From Bin80 sp965220935 (GTDB lineage Bacteria > Bacteroidota > Rhodothermia > Rhodothermales > Bin80): 64,000 bases of DNA. The translations under genes were made by a program, and so were the position numbers. Shown in pieces: positions 1-8,657 of this stretch (positions are counted from its first letter, which is position 1; every line of letters begins with the position of its first letter). Under the pieces are notes generated by a model. The model was not told where the DNA came from. It saw only the letters and a program-made list of their open reading frames with translations, and searched no databases. The DNA is taken from positions 3,224,001 to 3,288,000 of the forward strand of contig OZ244857.1 in assembly GCA_965220935.1 (NCBI GenBank). Reading direction: 5' to 3'.

Positions 1-2525
1 AGTCACTATACCGCTTCCCGAAACGACTGCGGTCAATCCAGTAGGTATGCTTGGGACGTTAGCGTCGGTCGTCGCATTGGCGACATTAGATGTTGTACCT
101 GACCCGACTGAATTGATGGCGCGAACCCGGTAATACCAAGTCATGGCCGCGCTCAGTCCAGTGTGGGAATAAATGGTCACCGTGGATCCAGTATTCCTTT
201 CAAGATCTGACCAGTCAGATGTGCCATTTGGAGAGGCTTCAATCCAATATCCCGTAATGGCATTGCCTCCCGCATTCAATGGGGCGTTCCACGACAGGTT
301 GATGATCGTTTGCCCTGAAGACACGGCCGTGAGCGAAGTCGGCGCATCAGGGGTATTCGCCATATTGGTGGTCGTATTGGCGGTATTTGACGGGGGACTC
401 GGTCCTACTGAGTTAATCGCACGCACCTGATAATGCCGCGTCGTACCTGCACTCAATCCAGTATGAGAATAGATCGTGCCCGCAGATCCAGTATCCTCAA
501 CCAGATTTGTGAAACGACTCCCTCCGTTGGTAGATACCTCAATCCGATATCCACTGATCGCTACCCCTCCCGTATTCAATGGAGCAGCCCAGCTCAGGTT
601 GATGATCGTCTGCCCCGAGGCCGTGGCCGTCAGCGAAGTCGGGGCATCAGGAGCGGTCGCAGTGGGAACATCTGTGGTGGCACTGGCGGTATTTGACGGG
701 GGACTCGGTCCTACTGAGTTAATCGCACGCACCTGATAATGCCGCGTCGTACCTGCACTCAATCCAGTATGAGAATAGATCGTGCTTCCAGACCCAGTAT
801 CCTCGACCAGATTTGTGAAACGAGTCCCTCCGTTGGTAGACACCTCAATCCGATATCCACTGATCGCTACCCCTCCCGTATTCAATGGAGCAGCCCAGCT
901 CAGGTTGATGATCGTCTGCCCCGAGGCCGTGGCCGTCAGTGAATTAGGCGCATCAGGAGCTGTCGCTACATCGGTGGAGGCATTGGCCGTATTTGATGTG
1001 CTACTCGGCCCCACTGGGTTGATCGCACGCACCTGATAATGCCGCGTCGTGCCCGCACTTAATCCAGTATGAGAATAGGTCGTACTTGTTGACTTGGTAT
1101 CCTCTACCAGATTTGTGAAACTCGTCCCTCCATTAGTAGACACCGCAATTTGATATCCAGTGATCGCGGCCCCTCCTGTATTTGATGGGGCGGTCCAGCT
1201 CAGATTGATCATGGTTTGTCCAGAGGCCTTTGCCGTGAGCGAAGTCGGCGCATCAGGCGCGGTCGTGATCACAGCATCGGTAGTGGCATTAGCTATATTT
1301 GACGGTGTTCCATCTCCCACCGAATTGATCGCACTGACGCGGTAATGCCGCGTCGTGCCTGCACTTAATCCAGTATGAGAGTAGGTCGTACTCGTTGACT
1401 TGGTATCCTCTACCAGATTTGTGAAACTCGTCCCTCCATTAGTAGACACCGCAATTCGATATCCAGTGATTGCGGCTCCTCCAGTATTTGTTGGCGCGGT
1501 CCAGCTCAGATTGATCATGGTTTGTCCAGAGGCCTTTGCCCTCAGAGAAGTCGGTGCAGCAGCAACGGTTGCGATGGGAACATCTGTGGTGGCACTGGCG
1601 ATATTGGACGCACTACCAGTTCCCGCCGAATTGATGGCGCTGACTCGGTAATGCCGCGTCGTACCTGCACTTAATCCAGTATGAGAATAGGTCGTCGTTG
1701 TCGACTTGGTATCTTCTACCAGATTTGTGAAACTCGTCCCTCCATTAGTAGACACCTCAATTTTATATCCAGTGATCGCGGCCCCTCCAGTATTTGACGG
1801 TGCGGTCCAGCTTAGGTTGATCGTCGTCTGCCCCGAGGCTTTGGCCGTCAGTGAAGTCGGTGGGCCCGGGGCAGTCGCCGGATCGGTTGAAGCGTTTGCC
1901 GTATTTGACGGGACGCTTGGCCCCACTGAGTTAATCGCACGCACCTGATAATGCCGCGTCGTGCCCGCACTTAATCCAGTATGAGAATAGGTCGTACTTG
2001 TTGACTTGGTATCCTCTATCAGATTTGTGAAACTCGCCCCTCCATTAGTGGACTCCTCAATTCGATATCCTGTGATTGCGGCTCCTCCAGTATTTGACGG
2101 TGCGGTCCAGCTTAGGTTGATCGTCGTCTGCCCCGAGGCTTTGGCCGTCAGTGAAGTCGGTGGGCCCGGGGCAGTCGCCGGATCGGTTGAAGCGTTTGCC
2201 GTATTTGACGGGACGCTTGGCCCGACTGAGTTAATCGCACGCACCTGATAATGCCGCATCGTCCCTGCACTTAATCCAGTATGAGAATAGGTCGTCGCTG
2301 TCGACTTGGTATCCTCTACCAGATTTGTGAAACTCGTCCCTCCATTAGTAGACACCGCAATTCGATATCCAGTGATCGCGGCCCCTCCAGTATTTGACGG
2401 TGCGGTCCAGCTTAGGTTGATCGTCGTCTGCCCCGAGGCTTTGGCCGTCAGTGAAGTCGGTGGGCCCGGGGCAGTCGCCGGATCGGTTGAAGCGTTTGCC
2501 GTATTTGATGTTTGCCGTATTTGAC
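1..2525 (-). pseudogene. C-terminal part of giant FN3-repeat surface protein (frame-shifted, runs off window)
   Basis: This minus-strand stretch encodes about eight fibronectin type III units of roughly 100 residues, each with the consensus TGYRI, YSHTGLSAGT and YQVRAINSVG. It continues the gene that starts near 4775, but in another frame, because a 16-bp tandem duplication at 2494-2525 shifts the reading frame. I translated several spots (near 2500, near 1600 and the last 120 bases) and each is open in the same frame. Unit spacing of 300 or 306 bp keeps that frame across the segment. No stop codon or sorting domain is visible before the window edge. FN3 arrays are usually extracellular adhesion or spacer modules; that role is inferred. 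It has no plausible start of its own, so I treat it as the severed downstream part of one gene. Confidence 0.75.
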
Positions 2526-3420
2526 GGGACGCTTGGCCCCACTGAGTTAATCGCACGCACCTGATAATGCCGCGTCGTGCCTGCACTTAATCCAGTATGA
2601 GAATAGGCCGTCGCTGTCGACTTGGTATCCTCTACCAGATTTGTGAAACTCGTCCCTCCATTAGTAGACACCGCAATTCGATATCCAGTGATCGCGGCCC
2701 CTCCAGTATTTGACGGTGCGGTCCAGCTTAGGTTGATCGTCGTCTGCCCCGAGGCTTTGGCCGTCAGTGAAGTCGGTGGGCCCGGGGCAGTCGCCGGATC
2801 GGTTGAAGCGTTTGCCGTATTTGACGGGACGCTTGGCCCCACTGAGTTAATCGCACGCACCTGATAATGCCGCGTCGTGCCTGCACTTAATCCAGTATGA
2901 GAATAGGTCGTCGCTGTCGACTTGGTATTCTCTACCAGATTTGTGAAACTCGTCCCTCCATTAGTAGACTCCTCAATTCGATATCCAGTGATTGCGGCTC
3001 CTCCAGTATTTGTTGGAGCTGTCCAACTCAGGTTGATGATCTTTTGCCCCGAGGCCTTAGCCGTCAGTGAAGTCGGTGGATCGGGTGCAGTCGCCGGATC
3101 GGTGGTGGCAGTGGCGATATTGGACGGAGAGCCCCTTCCCACCGAATTGATGGCGCGGACCAGATAACGCAGCGTCGTATCTGCACTTAATCCAGTATGA
3201 GAATAGGTCGTCGTAGTAGATTTTGTGTCTTCCACTATAGGATACCAACCCCTTTCGTTGATAAGCACCTCAATTCGATATCCTGTGATTGCGGCTCCTC
3301 CAGTATTTGTTGGAGCAGTCCAACTTAGGTTGATGATCGTTGGTCCGTCGGCGGTGGCTGTCAGCGTCGGTCGACCCGGAGCGGTCCTGAGTGTAATAAA
3401 AACCGCATCAGAGTAATAAC
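70..3420 (-). repeat. Tandem array of FN3-coding repeats (period about 300-306 bp)
   Basis: About eleven direct repeats of about 300 bp are visible. Recurring landmarks such as CCTGATAATGCCGCGTCGT and AATCCAGTATGAGAATAGGT occur at near-constant spacing. Units between about 1700 and 3170 are almost identical at the DNA level, whereas those towards 1-1000 and 3100-3400 are more diverged. This suggests recent unit duplication or gene conversion. Spacing is a multiple of three throughout, except across the 16-bp duplication. Confidence 0.9.
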
Positions 3421-4498
3421 TTGCCCTAGTATTTTTTACAATAGCATTTATGTCTGAAAGTATGAGAGACCTCATCCTATAGCCATAAACAGAGCCAACA
3501 GTGAATCCTTCTGCCCCAGGCAAATTCAATCCACGATCATAACAAAATGGTGGAGGAGTTACTCTGCTTTTAGGATCATTGTTGAGGGATGAACATGCAT
3601 GCTGCCATGAATCTCCGTTGTCATGAGATCTGTCCACATGATAGGAAAGTATCCTTTCATCACCATCACGAAGATCTGTCGGATGTGACCAAGAGACAAA
3701 AGCTACAATTAAGTCAGGGTCTTCTGATCTTAATTGAGGTGCGGACGCTAGACTTGTCGGGATACCCGTTCCACGACTCGCAGTGACCGCCAGCGGATCT
3801 GATGGCATACCTGTTCCATCAGAATTGATTGCACTTACCCTGTAGTGGAATGTCGAATCGGGTTTCAGTAGGTCACTCTTATGAATATAGCGAGTATTTT
3901 TGGATTTAGTGTCGTCAATCAAACCTTTCCAAGAGTTGCCATCAGAAGACCATTCAATCTTGTAGCCGGTAATTACACTTCCTCCATTATCGCTCGGTGG
4001 TTGCCACCGCAGTTCAACAACTAGATAGTCGGAAATAGGCACTCTCAAATTCGTTGGTGCACCTGGAACTGTCACCGCATCGGTCGTCGACCCAGACGGA
4101 TCAAAATGACCTATATATGATTTTTTTCTACTCGCCTGTCTACCCATTTCGGGAGAATCATCCCGCATTTTTGTTAAACTTGCGATCAATCCATCAATCT
4201 GAAGGTCCTCTTTGTATCGCGCTGTGTCAGAGGAATCCTCGAAAACAAGATTAAATTCTCCATGTGTAAATGAGTCCAAATGAATTTGGAAATGAGTTGC
4301 ATCGGAACGAATTATCTGTGCGGCAATCGGATTCAGTTGAGGGAATTTCTCTACTAAAAAAGATGGTGTTAGGTATCTGAAATTTGATATGCGAATTGTT
4401 GGATTGTCCCTGAAAGAGGCAAGCTTATTGTTCGAGGTGTAGTATTTTAGATTCGCATTCTCAGAATTCGTTCTGTAAAAAGCAAGGGAGGTTTCCAA
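2345..4498 (-). CDS. Fibronectin type III repeat protein, central segment
   Basis: This is the longest open frame of the broken FN3 gene, 717 codons. The first 130 residues are a unique N-terminal region that I do not recognise. It is followed by FN3 domains: a divergent one (about residues 145-240, beginning VPGAPTNLRVP), a second divergent one containing a SWSHPT motif (245-370), then near-identical units with the LSWTAPTNTGGAAITGYRI-type core. The last 60 residues are read out of frame after the 16-bp duplication at 2494-2525. The nominal start is a TTG directly downstream of an 11-C tract and is probably not a real start. The frame most likely continues from the signal-peptide ORF at 4461-4775 when the tract has 10 or 13 C. 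Role in adhesion at the cell surface is inferred from domain content only. Confidence 0.8.
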   Translation of the reverse strand: METSLAFYRTNSENANLKYYTSNNKLASFRDNPTIRISNFRYLTPSFLVEKFPQLNPIAAQIIRSDATHFQIHLDSFTHGEFNLVFEDSSDTARYKEDLQIDGLIASLTKMRDDSPEMGRQASRKKSYIGHFDPSGSTTDAVTVPGAPTNLRVPISDYLVVELRWQPPSDNGGSVITGYKIEWSSDGNSWKGLIDDTKSKNTRYIHKSDLLKPDSTFHYRVSAINSDGTGMPSDPLAVTASRGTGIPTSLASAPQLRSEDPDLIVAFVSWSHPTDLRDGDERILSYHVDRSHDNGDSWQHACSSLNNDPKSRVTPPPFCYDRGLNLPGAEGFTVGSVYGYRMRSLILSDINAIVKNTRASYYSDAVFITLRTAPGRPTLTATADGPTIINLSWTAPTNTGGAAITGYRIEVLINERGWYPIVEDTKSTTTTYSHTGLSADTTLRYLVRAINSVGRGSPSNIATATTDPATAPDPPTSLTAKASGQKIINLSWTAPTNTGGAAITGYRIEESTNGGTSFTNLVENTKSTATTYSHTGLSAGTTRHYQVRAINSVGPSVPSNTANASTDPATAPGPPTSLTAKASGQTTINLSWTAPSNTGGAAITGYRIAVSTNGGTSFTNLVEDTKSTATAYSHTGLSAGTTRHYQVRAINSVGPSVPSNTANIKYGKRFNRSGDCPGPTDFTDGQSLGADDDQPKLDRTVKYWRGRDHWISNCGVY
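2494..2525. repeat. 16-bp tandem duplication causing a frameshift
   Basis: The sequence GTTTGCCGTATTTGAT is immediately repeated as GTTTGCCGTATTTGAC. The other units of the FN3 array have a single copy at the same place. Sixteen is not a multiple of three, so the frame changes here, and the distance between neighbouring units is 316 bp instead of 300. Confidence 0.9.
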
Positions 4499-4775
4499 CG
4501 AAAAAAGGGGGGGGGGGTTGTGATCGAATACTTAAAGGTATTGATTTGATCAAAGTAGGACCATTGAGGATCAACCTGTCGTTCAGAGATTCAATAGATG
4601 ATGAGGAATCATTCAAACTTTTACTCATTACATGCGAATGTATATTCTCAGATTCTTTTTCTGTCATGACAACATCGTGTGATTCCATCTCAAAATGATT
4701 GATATTTTCATGAAGTGTTACACTTGCTCTACCGGTGGTCACTGAGAGTAAGATAAAGATGATGATAAGCCACAT
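4461..4775 (-). CDS. Signal-peptide-bearing N-terminus of the FN3 protein, out of phase with the rest
   Basis: This ATG-started frame of 104 codons begins with a clear export signal (MWLIIIFILLSVTTGRAS), followed by a polar stretch. It runs into the C tract at 4507-4517, where it reads four prolines, and then ends at a stop overlapping the FN3 frame. With 11 C the FN3 frame is not joined. With 10 C the same ATG reads through PPPLFSLETSLAFY into the FN3 array. It is therefore best read as the true 5' end of the FN3 gene, caught in an OFF phase or mutated. An independent small secreted protein is possible but less likely, since the gene behind it has no other start or signal peptide. Confidence 0.65.
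   Translation of the reverse strand: MWLIIIFILLSVTTGRASVTLHENINHFEMESHDVVMTEKESENIHSHVMSKSLNDSSSSIESLNDRLILNGPTLIKSIPLSIRSQPPPPFFVGNLPCFLQNEF
4507..4517 (-). repeat. 11-nt poly-C tract inside the FN3 gene (candidate phase switch)
   Basis: Eleven G on the plus strand read as eleven C in the coding direction, followed by six T. The tract sits exactly where the signal-peptide frame and the FN3 frame diverge. Ten or thirteen C would join them; eleven does not. Confidence 0.8.
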
Positions 4776-4821
4776 GGAATGTGAGTTGAGTCAAGATAAA
4801 AATGTATATGACCTTTTAAGG

Positions 4822-5127
4822 GTATCTCTATACGATAACCCCATATGCAATGATCCATTTAATCAGATAAATTGAGGCCGGTTCCTTTCAATGTGAGCGC
4901 GGAGATAAATGAGGGGGGGGGGGGTATGCATCAAATCTGGATAAATTTTTGGCCTGTATTTTGATGTAGTCATGGTGATCGTCAAGTTCATAAAATTTTT
5001 TGCTAAAAAGGCATCAGGATTTGTTTAATTCTGAGATAATCAATAGTATCATGATCAACACAGACACCACGCCAGTTTTTGCAGCTCATTTTGGTCGCTG
5101 TTTTAGGAGATGAGAATGCTCGGCGCG
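4822..5127 (+). mobile_element. Left part of a decayed IS66-type (ISBst12-like) element
   Basis: This segment aligns by eye with the left end of the IS66-type element at 41465-43404. It begins with a variant of the terminal repeat (GTATCTCTATACGATAACCC), followed by the shared leader and the start of the transposase (ATGATCAACACAGACACCAC). It is interrupted at TCGGCGCG by the IS256-type element 5128-7713, and the rest resumes at 7722. The two copies differ at many sites, including the expanded G run at 4913-4924. Confidence 0.8.
4913..4924 (-). repeat. 12-nt poly-G tract upstream of the FN3 gene
   Basis: Twelve G on the plus strand, about 137 bp upstream of the ATG at 4775. The same sequence context in the IS66-type copy at 41550-41570 has only four G, so this run expanded inside a decayed transposon end. 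It could alter promoter spacing for the FN3 gene; this is inference. Confidence 0.7.
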
Positions 5128-5155
5128 GGGGTTGTCCGAAAATTAGTTGACGTTC
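5128..5155 (+). repeat. Left terminal inverted repeat of the IS256-type element
   Basis: 28 bp, perfect match to the reverse complement of 7686-7713; flanked outside by the target duplication TCGGCGCG. Confidence 0.93.
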
Positions 5156-6507
5156 GGAATTCTTATCCGATTAGAGATAGACTTCATTTCCTCTTTATGT
5201 ACAGATTCTGTTGAATCCATAGGGGGTATCTTGTGTTCATTTTGCCTCGGGTTGGGTGCTTTCTCCATGGATGGCACCCGCTCCAGAAGTGCTTTCTGCA
5301 GCGTTGGCAGATGACTGGATCCAGCAATGGGGTTGAAGTTCTGCTCGCTCTTGATGATGGACATGGCAATCCATCGGTGATACTGACTTGAGTTCACCCA
5401 GCGTTTGATCCGCTTGAGGTTCGCTTCAAGCTCGCTATTGATGCTCTCAATGATATTGGTCGTCTGGAAACTCCTTCCCAATTCGTCCACCACTCCGAGT
5501 TTTTGGAGTGTCAGGGTTTCTTCTAAGCCTTCCCGCAAGCTCTTGGCGGCCATGCCTTCTCCTTCTTTGTCCAGCGTATCACAGAGGGTGTCCAACTTCT
5601 GCTTGGCTTCGTCATACTCTGTGGTCTTATACGCATCATTGAGTTTCGATTTGATACGTTGTTTTGACGCTTGCCTCACTTTCCCGAGCACATTCTCCCG
5701 TTTGTGCCAGGTGCAACGTTGCACCTGAGCATACTCCCCAAAGACATCCTCGACCGCTTTACGAAGTCCTTTGGCTCCATCAATGCAGACCAGCAGTCCC
5801 TTCTCATAACGCAAGCCGCGTTCAATCAGATTCAACAATAACCCCTCAACGGCCTCCGTCGTCGCCTCTACGAATCCCAGAACCCGCTTCTGTCCCTCTT
5901 CGGTAATACCCACACAGTGCAAGATTTGGCGTTCACGCATATATTTGCCGTCAATCATGAGGACCACATACGTTTCGGATCCGATCTGGCGCCGTTCAAA
6001 CGCTTCCAACTCTCGCGTACTTTGCTCAATGAATGCCTCACTGACCGAGGATTTGAAGGGAGCAATGCCATTGATGAAGGCACGGACCACTTTGCGATAA
6101 TTACGCTGCGTGAGTCCATAGAAGACCTGATTGGTCAAATGCTCTTGTTGCTTCGGTGGCAGTTTACGCAACTTCTGATAGCGTTGGAGAGGAACCTCTT
6201 TCTTGGTCACCCTATCGCGGACACGGGGGACTCGGATCGGCAGTCGCTCCCCTTGAATCTTGATGGAGCCTGGATTGGATCCCCACCGTTGATAGCGCCC
6301 CTCATGGACATCGTCATGCTTCGCGTACGCTCCACATAAATGCTCCACTTCATTGTCAATTAACAGCAGGGCAAGGATCTCCTGCGCCATTGTGACATAA
6401 TCATCCACTAACTTCCCTGCGCTGACATCATCTTGAAGCTCTTCTTCAAAGAGCTCCATAAAGCCATTGTCTCGTTCGGGGAGACCTTGTCGATAGGTTG
6501 TTTTCAT
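5143..6507 (-). CDS. IS256-family (Transposase_mut) transposase
   Basis: This 454-residue DDE transposase would cut and paste the surrounding element. The catalytic triad is readable: Asp186 in the VLMIDGKYM motif, Asp243 in CIDGAKGL and Glu354 in TTNIIESIN. The family C-x2-H motif (RCTWHKR, Cys265/His268) lies between the second Asp and the Glu. The N-terminal 150 residues contain the predicted DNA-binding part. The stop codon lies inside the left inverted repeat, a compact arrangement. It starts 94 bp downstream of a related but inactive gene (6601-7626) and was probably transcribed with it. Nothing suggests inactivation. Confidence 0.93.
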   Translation of the reverse strand: MKTTYRQGLPERDNGFMELFEEELQDDVSAGKLVDDYVTMAQEILALLLIDNEVEHLCGAYAKHDDVHEGRYQRWGSNPGSIKIQGERLPIRVPRVRDRVTKKEVPLQRYQKLRKLPPKQQEHLTNQVFYGLTQRNYRKVVRAFINGIAPFKSSVSEAFIEQSTRELEAFERRQIGSETYVVLMIDGKYMRERQILHCVGITEEGQKRVLGFVEATTEAVEGLLLNLIERGLRYEKGLLVCIDGAKGLRKAVEDVFGEYAQVQRCTWHKRENVLGKVRQASKQRIKSKLNDAYKTTEYDEAKQKLDTLCDTLDKEGEGMAAKSLREGLEETLTLQKLGVVDELGRSFQTTNIIESINSELEANLKRIKRWVNSSQYHRWIAMSIIKSEQNFNPIAGSSHLPTLQKALLERVPSMEKAPNPRQNEHKIPPMDSTESVHKEEMKSISNRIRIPNVN

Positions 6508-6600
6508 TAAATTGGGTAGATTAAAGAGTAAAAAGAGAAACAGAAACGACAGAACCTATGGGTTTTTGTCGTTCTTGCTGGCAACGTCTGGAGAGATCCA

Positions 6601-7626
6601 TCATGTGGAAGGAAACAGAGACGTTTGCATGGAAGAAAGATACGAAGCATGAGCGAGTCGATGCATCTTTGATTCGCGTTCCAGCAGCAACAGTGCGAGT
6701 TGTGCACGACGCGACTGGGGAGACAGCCAGTGACGGATGCCTCGCAGTCGCTGATTCACATACTGCACGGTATGGGTAACGCAAGAGGTTGTGCGCAGAC
6801 TGCGACTCAAGTGCTCATACCGTCCGGTTTGATGCAAGGTCAGACATAGATCCAGATCCTTGAACAGACGCTGGGCAGCCGAACGATTCCATCGCAGGAG
6901 GCGGTCATGAATCCGCAAGAGCGCCTCCCGTGCCTGTTTGGCATCAGGAATGGAGAAGGCACGGTTGATCTGCCCCCGCATCTGGGTTTGTTGCTCCTCG
7001 GTGAGAACACTTACGATCCGTTCACGCTTGTGCAGATGGCAATGCTGCAGGCGAATGCGCTCACCACCCAGGTCCATTAACACCTGATCCAGCGTGACGG
7101 TGACGGGGGTGATACAAAGCAGTCCATCGTCAAGCGACAGTCCACGATGGAGAAGCGACGCAAACAAATGCGTCACACGGGCGATATTCTGTGCGGAGGC
7201 CTGCTCAAATCCTAACATACGCCGATCGCCTTCCAAAGTAGAGCCCATACACAGCAAGAAGGGTGCACCCCAGACGCGTAGCACATCCATCCACAACACG
7301 GCATAGGTCTCTTCGTCAAGACGGCGGTGATCAAAGACTTCCAGCGCCTCCATGCGAATCTGATGGAGATCGGACTCATCCCCATATTCGGGGAAACTGG
7401 GCGACGACAAAGGCGCTGTCGATGTCTCTTCTTCTGGATCTGCATGAATGGGTTCTTGAGCAGAATCAGACGTAGTGTCAAGAGCACTGGGCATGCCAAG
7501 GTCGTGCGTGAGGTGCTGGATCAAGTCACTACAGTGGCGTAACAGAGACACGCGTAACTGTTGCCCAGAGGCCCCAGCTTCTTCCAAGGTCTGCTGTAAC
7601 TGTCCAAAATCTTCAGGTAATAGCAT
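6601..7626 (-). CDS. Catalytically dead IS256-transposase paralogue carried by the same element
   Basis: This 341-residue protein aligns by eye with the catalytic half of the neighbouring transposase. ETYAVLWMDV matches ETYVVLMIDG, RMLGFEQAS matches RVLGFVEAT, LQHCHLHKRERI matches VQRCTWHKRENV, and HLSRSLRTT matches ELGRSFQTT. The first Asp is kept (Asp114), but the second Asp is Thr173 and the catalytic Glu is Thr284, so it cannot be an active DDE enzyme. Its first 100 residues do not resemble the transposase N-terminus and include an acidic linker (about 55-90). The frame is long and intact despite losing catalysis, which suggests a retained accessory role such as regulation, end-binding or target choice. 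That role is inference. It is the first gene of the element's two-gene unit. Confidence 0.8.
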   Translation of the reverse strand: MLLPEDFGQLQQTLEEAGASGQQLRVSLLRHCSDLIQHLTHDLGMPSALDTTSDSAQEPIHADPEEETSTAPLSSPSFPEYGDESDLHQIRMEALEVFDHRRLDEETYAVLWMDVLRVWGAPFLLCMGSTLEGDRRMLGFEQASAQNIARVTHLFASLLHRGLSLDDGLLCITPVTVTLDQVLMDLGGERIRLQHCHLHKRERIVSVLTEEQQTQMRGQINRAFSIPDAKQAREALLRIHDRLLRWNRSAAQRLFKDLDLCLTLHQTGRYEHLSRSLRTTSCVTHTVQYVNQRLRGIRHWLSPQSRRAQLALLLLERESKMHRLAHASYLSSMQTSLFPST

Positions 7627-7685
7627 GAGTTAATGTTGATAATATGGAATGGATTAGGATACCAGTAGATGGTTCCCAGAATATT

Positions 7686-7713
7686 GAACGTCAACTAATT
7701 TTCGGACAACCCC
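7686..7713 (-). repeat. Right terminal inverted repeat of the IS256-type element
   Basis: 28 bp, perfect inverted partner of 5128-5155; flanked outside by TCGGCGCG at 7714-7721. Confidence 0.93.
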
Positions 7714-7721
7714 TCGGCGCG

Positions 7722-8130
7722 TGCTGGAACTAGTCTATGAATTAGGGGAAGGGGGGCAAAGAGTTGGTGATGCTAGGTTATAGAAGAGCTCCTTAACGCA
7801 AAGGAAGAGATCATGGATGCCCAAGAGAAGATTGACAATCTTCTGCGCAAATTGTAGGGTCAGAATCGGGAGCGGCTTACAGATCCAGATCAAATGGAGA
7901 TCTCAGCCCCCAGTGGTTGAAGAGTCTCATGAGGAGGAAATGAAGTCACGAAAGAAACCAAGAAGTCTTCGTTCAGGTCGTAACAAAGGTCTGCCGATAG
8001 TGGTCTTTGAGATCAATCCTGAGGGTGATGTATCTGATCTTCACAAGATTGGATTTGAAGTTCGTCGGGTGCTCCATTACCAACCTGGCGTATTGTTGTT
8101 TACGAATTTGTGCGTAATAAGTATGTAGAT
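7722..8130 (+). pseudogene. Right part of a decayed IS66-type transposase gene
   Basis: This continues the element begun at 4822. It matches codons of the transposase at 41780-42210 (for example LRSGRNKGLP, INPEGD, HKIGFEVRRVLHYQP) but carries several indels and stops. The match ends abruptly after AAGTATGTAGAT near 8130. The remaining two thirds of the transposase and the right terminal repeat are missing, so a deletion removed them. Confidence 0.8.
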
Positions 8131-8657
8131 GATAGTTGCCCCGATATTTTGATCCAAATAATGGAATGAACTAATGCTCGTTGCAGAAAGCGTAAAATGT
8201 ATCATCAGGAGAATTTGTCATCTATTGGAAGTGTTGAACCTGAACCCCAAGCGCAATCCTGCTCGGATAACCAAAACGCTCAGTACAGTAAGTGTGAGAA
8301 TTCATCGCAAAAATTCGCGAACGTTTATCTAGTCTCTTTGCTTGTAAACACTGGGAGAAAGTTAACCATATCTTTTATGGCACTACTGCGTAATCGTCTA
8401 TCCCAACCTCTCCAAGTTCGGTTGACAACAGATGCCATATTCATTATGATGAACCAGATAGTTTAGAGCAATTACACAAGAATCCTTATCAGGCTGGTCA
8501 AGGTCTTGAGATTTCTGCAAACCACAAGACAATCCCCGTGTCACAAAGCAACGACATTAACTGAGAAATCCCTATTCATCCAATTCGAATTTTCACATCC
8601 ATTGGGTCATTTCAATTTGAATTTCTCAAGATTAAACGAGCAGAGCAGAACTCAACA
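8131..8657. other. Gene-free stretch next to the IS66-type remnant
   Basis: Open frames here are short and start or stop without context. I recognise no protein family, RNA or repeat. It is probably decayed sequence left by the deletion that truncated the IS66-type element. Confidence 0.5.

Larger units (their letters stand above)
5128..7713 (-). mobile_element. Intact IS256-type insertion sequence with two genes
   Basis: The element is 2586 bp, bounded by perfect 28-bp inverted repeats (5128-5155 and 7686-7713) starting GGGGTTGTCCGAAAATTAGT. An 8-bp target duplication TCGGCGCG lies at 5120-5127 and 7714-7721. The intact sequence of the target is seen in the IS66-type copy near 41771, which proves the insertion. 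It carries an intact transposase and an upstream, catalytically dead paralogue in the same orientation. Perfect repeats and open frames suggest a recent insertion. Confidence 0.93.

Noticed and set aside
173..3416. Series of 60-87-codon plus-strand frames in regular spacing
   Set aside because: They are antisense shadows of the FN3 repeat array; the minus-strand protein has recognisable FN3 domains and the plus frames do not.
70..3420. CRISPR-like regular repeats
   Set aside because: Period of 300-306 bp with no short repeat/spacer pattern; the whole unit repeats and is protein-coding.
5405..6339. Plus-strand frames across the IS256-type transposase
   Set aside because: Opposite-strand shadows of a transposase with a complete catalytic triad.
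8197..8466. 89-codon frame after the IS66-type remnant
   Set aside because: No family resemblance, no start context; lies in probable decayed DNA.
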